In this document: positions 61,614 to 64,000 of the stretch, one piece after another
Layout of the letters: each line of letters begins with the position of its first letter
How positions within the stretch are numbered: the stretch's first letter is position 1
Program-made: the position numbers and the translations under genes
DNA from: DATMER01 sp035556715
GTDB lineage: Bacteria; Acidobacteriota; Thermoanaerobaculia; Multivoradales; UBA5704
Direction of reading: 5' to 3'
Assembly: GCA_035556715.1 (NCBI GenBank)
Contig: DATMER010000094.1
Coordinates: 1-64,000 of the forward strand
DNA: 64,000 bases
Notes under the pieces: generated by a model
Databases searched by the model: none
The model's input: the letters and a program-made list of their open reading frames with translations, nothing else
Told to the model about the DNA's origin: nothing

Positions 61614-64000
61614 ATGACCTCGACGGCGCGCGAGCAGATTGCCAGTTTGCTGGCAGGGATCGGAGCCGGTTCGTTTGCCTCCCGGCGGACGGCCCCGGCC
61701 GACGATCTCGTTCTTGCCGTCGCGGGCGTCGGGCCGCTCCACTTCCCAATCCAGCGCGATCAGGCGCAGATCCTCCTCCGAAAGGCGCGCCCGGCTCGCT
61801 ACGGGCGGCGCGAGCAGACCTTGCTCGATCGGCGGGTGCGCGACACGGGGGAGATCCCGGCTGGCCGGGTCAAGATCGACCGCCGCTGCTGGAATCGCAC
61901 GCTCCGGCCCATGCTCGACGCGCTCGGATCCGATCTCGGTCTGGCTCCCGGGCAGCGATTCGGCGCTGAACTTCACAGCTTTTTGATCTACGGGCCAGGT
62001 CAGTTCTTCAAGCAGCACCAGGACTCGGAAAGGAAGGAGGAAATGGTCGGCACGCTGGTCGTGACCCTGCCCTCTCGGTTCACCGGCGGCGCTATCGTCA
62101 TCGAACACCACGGTGAGAGGGTCACCTACCGGGCCACGACGCAGCCGCTCTCGTTCATCGCCTTCTACGCCGACTGCCGCCACGAGGTCCGTCCGGTGCG
62201 GACCGGTTACCGCATCGTGTTGACGTACGACCTGCTGCTCCAGGGCGAGGCGACGGGCGCCGTTACCCTGGCGCCCGCGGTCGTTGACGGCCTCGCTTCG
62301 CAGCTGCGAGAGCACTTCACCACACCGCTGCCGGCATCTCCGTACGTGCCCAGGAACGCGCCGCCACGCGAGCCACCGAGCCGGCTGGTCTACCTGCTCG
62401 ACCACGAGTACACGCAACGCGGACTCGGCTGGGGGCGGCTCAAGGGTCACGATGTCCACCGGGCGGCGGCGCTGCGTGCCGCGTCGGAGCGCACCGACTG
62501 CGAGCTCGCGCTCGGGCTCGCCACGATGCACGAGACACGTGAGTGCGAAGAGCCGTGGGAGCCGCCTTGGCACGAGCGTCGGCGCTGGCAGCGCGACGAG
62601 GACGACGACTGGCTGACGGAGGACGAGCCGCTGGCAGACGATCCGGATGCCTACCTCGTCGGCGAACTCATCGACTCAAGCGTGACCCTGGAGCGTTGGA
62701 TCGACCCGCGGGGCGGTGCCTCCGCGCCGATCCTCACCGCGGTCGAAGCCCACGAGATCTGCGCCAGCACGCCGTCGTCGGCGCTCACGCCATACGCCGC
62801 CGAGTACGAAGGGTACATGGGCAACTACGGCAACACCATGGACCGCTGGTACCGGCGCGCCGCGATTGTCCTCTGGCCGCGCGAGCGTTCGTTTGCTGTG
62901 CGCGCCGAGGCGTCGCCACGCTGGGCTTTGGAGGCGCTGGTCGCGAGGCTGCGCGCTGGCGAGCTGCAGGAGAGCCGCAAGCTCGCGGCTTCCTTACTGC
63001 CGTTCTGGAGCGAGGTTGTGGCTCGCGCGGATCGACCCGCGCTGTTCGCCCAGGTGTTGCAGGTTGCCGCTGCTCTCGAATCGCAGGATCTGGCGGCAGC
63101 GCTCCTACGGCCCTTCCATCTGACGGTTGTCACTCCGCGAGCGGCTCGCTACTTTGCGGCCCTGCTCGACCGCTACGGCGAGGAGTGGGGGCGACTCCTG
63201 CTCGGCGGCTGGGCGCGACCCGAGTGGGGCATGCGCGCTGGATCTCGCGATGTGCTCGCCTGGCTCACCGCGCTGCGCGCCTTGTGTGCAGGCTGCAGCG
63301 CCGCTCGGTGCCCTGGAGGCGCGACGGCCGCGCGCTTGCTCGTCAAGGAGGGGTGGGGAGCCCTCCAAGGTGAGATCGCGGGTCGTCGCATTCTGCTGCC
63401 ACCGAGCCAGCGCGAGCGCGCGCTCGTAGCGCTCGCGCGCCCTATCCTCGGCTGGCTCGGCGGTGCTGCGATCGTCGAAGAGGACACCGCTCGGGCATCT
63501 CCCACAGGGGCCATGCGATGCGAGGGCCCAATCGCGCGGGCGATCGGCTACCTCTGCGGCGACGAGAACACGGTGCTCGTGCCCTGCCTCATGCACTTGC
63601 TGCGGGTCGCGGCCAAGAGCGTGAAATCCGAGCGACGCGTGACGCTCGGCCTCGATGCCATCGGCCGTTTCTGTGCCGTGGAAATCGCGGCGCGTCTTGC
63701 GACAGCGCCACGCCAACCCGATGACTGGTCGATCGGCTTGCCCTCGGGGTGTGACTGTGCCCTATGTCACAGGCTCGGCACGTTCCTCTCCGATCCAGCG
63801 CAGCGGCAGCTCGAGTGGCCTCTCGCCAAGGCGGGCCGCCAGCACGTGCACCAGAGGATCGACCAGCACGAGCTTCCCGTTCGCCACCAGACTCGCCGCT
63901 CGGGCTCGCCGTATACGTTGGTACTGGAGAAGACGAAGACCCTGTTTGCTCGCGAAGTAGCGGCCCGGCACGCCTGGCAAGTCGATCTCAATTGGCTCTC
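61614..64000 (+). CDS. 2OG-Fe(II) oxygenase, partial at right edge
   Basis: The frame is open from ATG 61614 to the end of the window (795 codons, no stop), so the gene is truncated. Residues ~120-205 form a prolyl-4-hydroxylase-like core: GPGQFFKQHQDSER gives the His-x-Asp iron ligands, SRFTGGAIVIEHHGE the central strand, and FYADCRHEVRPVRTGYRIVLTYDL the distal His and the 2-oxoglutarate-binding Arg. A long helical region of unknown function follows. Such large bacterial dioxygenases modify proteins or nucleic acids; the substrate is unknown. The ATG overlaps a TGA of the preceding scrap. Confidence 0.75.
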   Translation, partial: MTSTAREQIASLLAGIGAGSFASRRTAPADDLVLAVAGVGPLHFPIQRDQAQILLRKARPARYGRREQTLLDRRVRDTGEIPAGRVKIDRRCWNRTLRPMLDALGSDLGLAPGQRFGAELHSFLIYGPGQFFKQHQDSERKEEMVGTLVVTLPSRFTGGAIVIEHHGERVTYRATTQPLSFIAFYADCRHEVRPVRTGYRIVLTYDLLLQGEATGAVTLAPAVVDGLASQLREHFTTPLPASPYVPRNAPPREPPSRLVYLLDHEYTQRGLGWGRLKGHDVHRAAALRAASERTDCELALGLATMHETRECEEPWEPPWHERRRWQRDEDDDWLTEDEPLADDPDAYLVGELIDSSVTLERWIDPRGGASAPILTAVEAHEICASTPSSALTPYAAEYEGYMGNYGNTMDRWYRRAAIVLWPRERSFAVRAEASPRWALEALVARLRAGELQESRKLAASLLPFWSEVVARADRPALFAQVLQVAAALESQDLAAALLRPFHLTVVTPRAARYFAALLDRYGEEWGRLLLGGWARPEWGMRAGSRDVLAWLTALRALCAGCSAARCPGGATAARLLVKEGWGALQGEIAGRRILLPPSQRERALVALARPILGWLGGAAIVEEDTARASPTGAMRCEGPIARAIGYLCGDENTVLVPCLMHLLRVAAKSVKSERRVTLGLDAIGRFCAVEIAARLATAPRQPDDWSIGLPSGCDCALCHRLGTFLSDPAQRQLEWPLAKAGRQHVHQRIDQHELPVRHQTRRSGSPYTLVLEKTKTLFAREVAARHAWQVDLNWL

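Noticed and set aside
61307..61969. 220-codon plus-strand frame
   Set aside because: After ~45 codons it becomes an Arg/Pro-rich shadow of the oxygenase gene. Only the first part has meaning, as a primase remnant.

Overview
This window is 64 kb of GC-rich bacterial chromosome. It holds two defence or conflict loci, an integration module and a contractile injection system. No rRNA, tRNA or other taxonomic marker is visible. High GC, dense translational coupling (ATGA, GTGA) and the accessory families suggest a free-living Gram-negative-type bacterium, for example Acidobacteriota or Myxococcota. That placement is an inference.

Layout. (1) 445-8630 (+): five tightly coupled genes encoding a CHAT-family protease, a large protein with a STAND-like but degenerate nucleotide-binding region, a membrane-anchored P-loop GTPase, an exported protein and a single-pass membrane protein. 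No named system known to me matches this set. (2) 8977-23878 (+): an anti-phage-type cluster with a DrmD-like SNF2 helicase, a DrmMI-like adenine methyltransferase (frameshifted) and a 2005-residue protein. That protein combines a DEAH helicase, DUF1998, a Vsr/DUF559-like nuclease region and a LexA/S24 self-cleavage domain. A DUF429 RNase H-fold protein follows. The set resembles DISARM and Druantia without matching either. (3) 23.9-29.3 kb: a mobile region with a ParE toxin-antitoxin pair, a frameshifted large serine recombinase, a 58-aa partner, a catalytically dead integrase-like protein, a winged-helix protein, a perfect 25-bp palindrome, an iteron-like repeat array and a tyrosine recombinase broken by an in-frame TAG.

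(4) 60.2-29.6 kb (-): an extracellular contractile injection system (eCIS). Reading with transcription: atypical LuxR-type regulator, pseudo-receiver, sheath, tube, a Cys-pair assembly protein, a 52-aa protein, a low-complexity protein, DUF4255 cap, AAA+ ATPase, tube/LysM adaptors, spike-hub proteins, gp25, two J-type wedge proteins, a tail-I/beta-helix protein and a DUF6519 beta-helix fibre. Then come two coiled-coil proteins, a 1165-aa candidate cargo toxin and a YbjN-fold partner. (5) 60.6-61.5 kb: a graveyard with a decayed toxin-antitoxin module, a serine-recombinase tail and a TOTE-type primase fragment. (6) 61614 to the right edge (+): a 2OG-Fe(II) oxygenase gene that continues past the window.

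Similar antitoxin and recombinase remnants lie on both sides of the eCIS, so the block may be an island built by repeated insertion of one element family. Family assignments come from reading motifs, without database searches.
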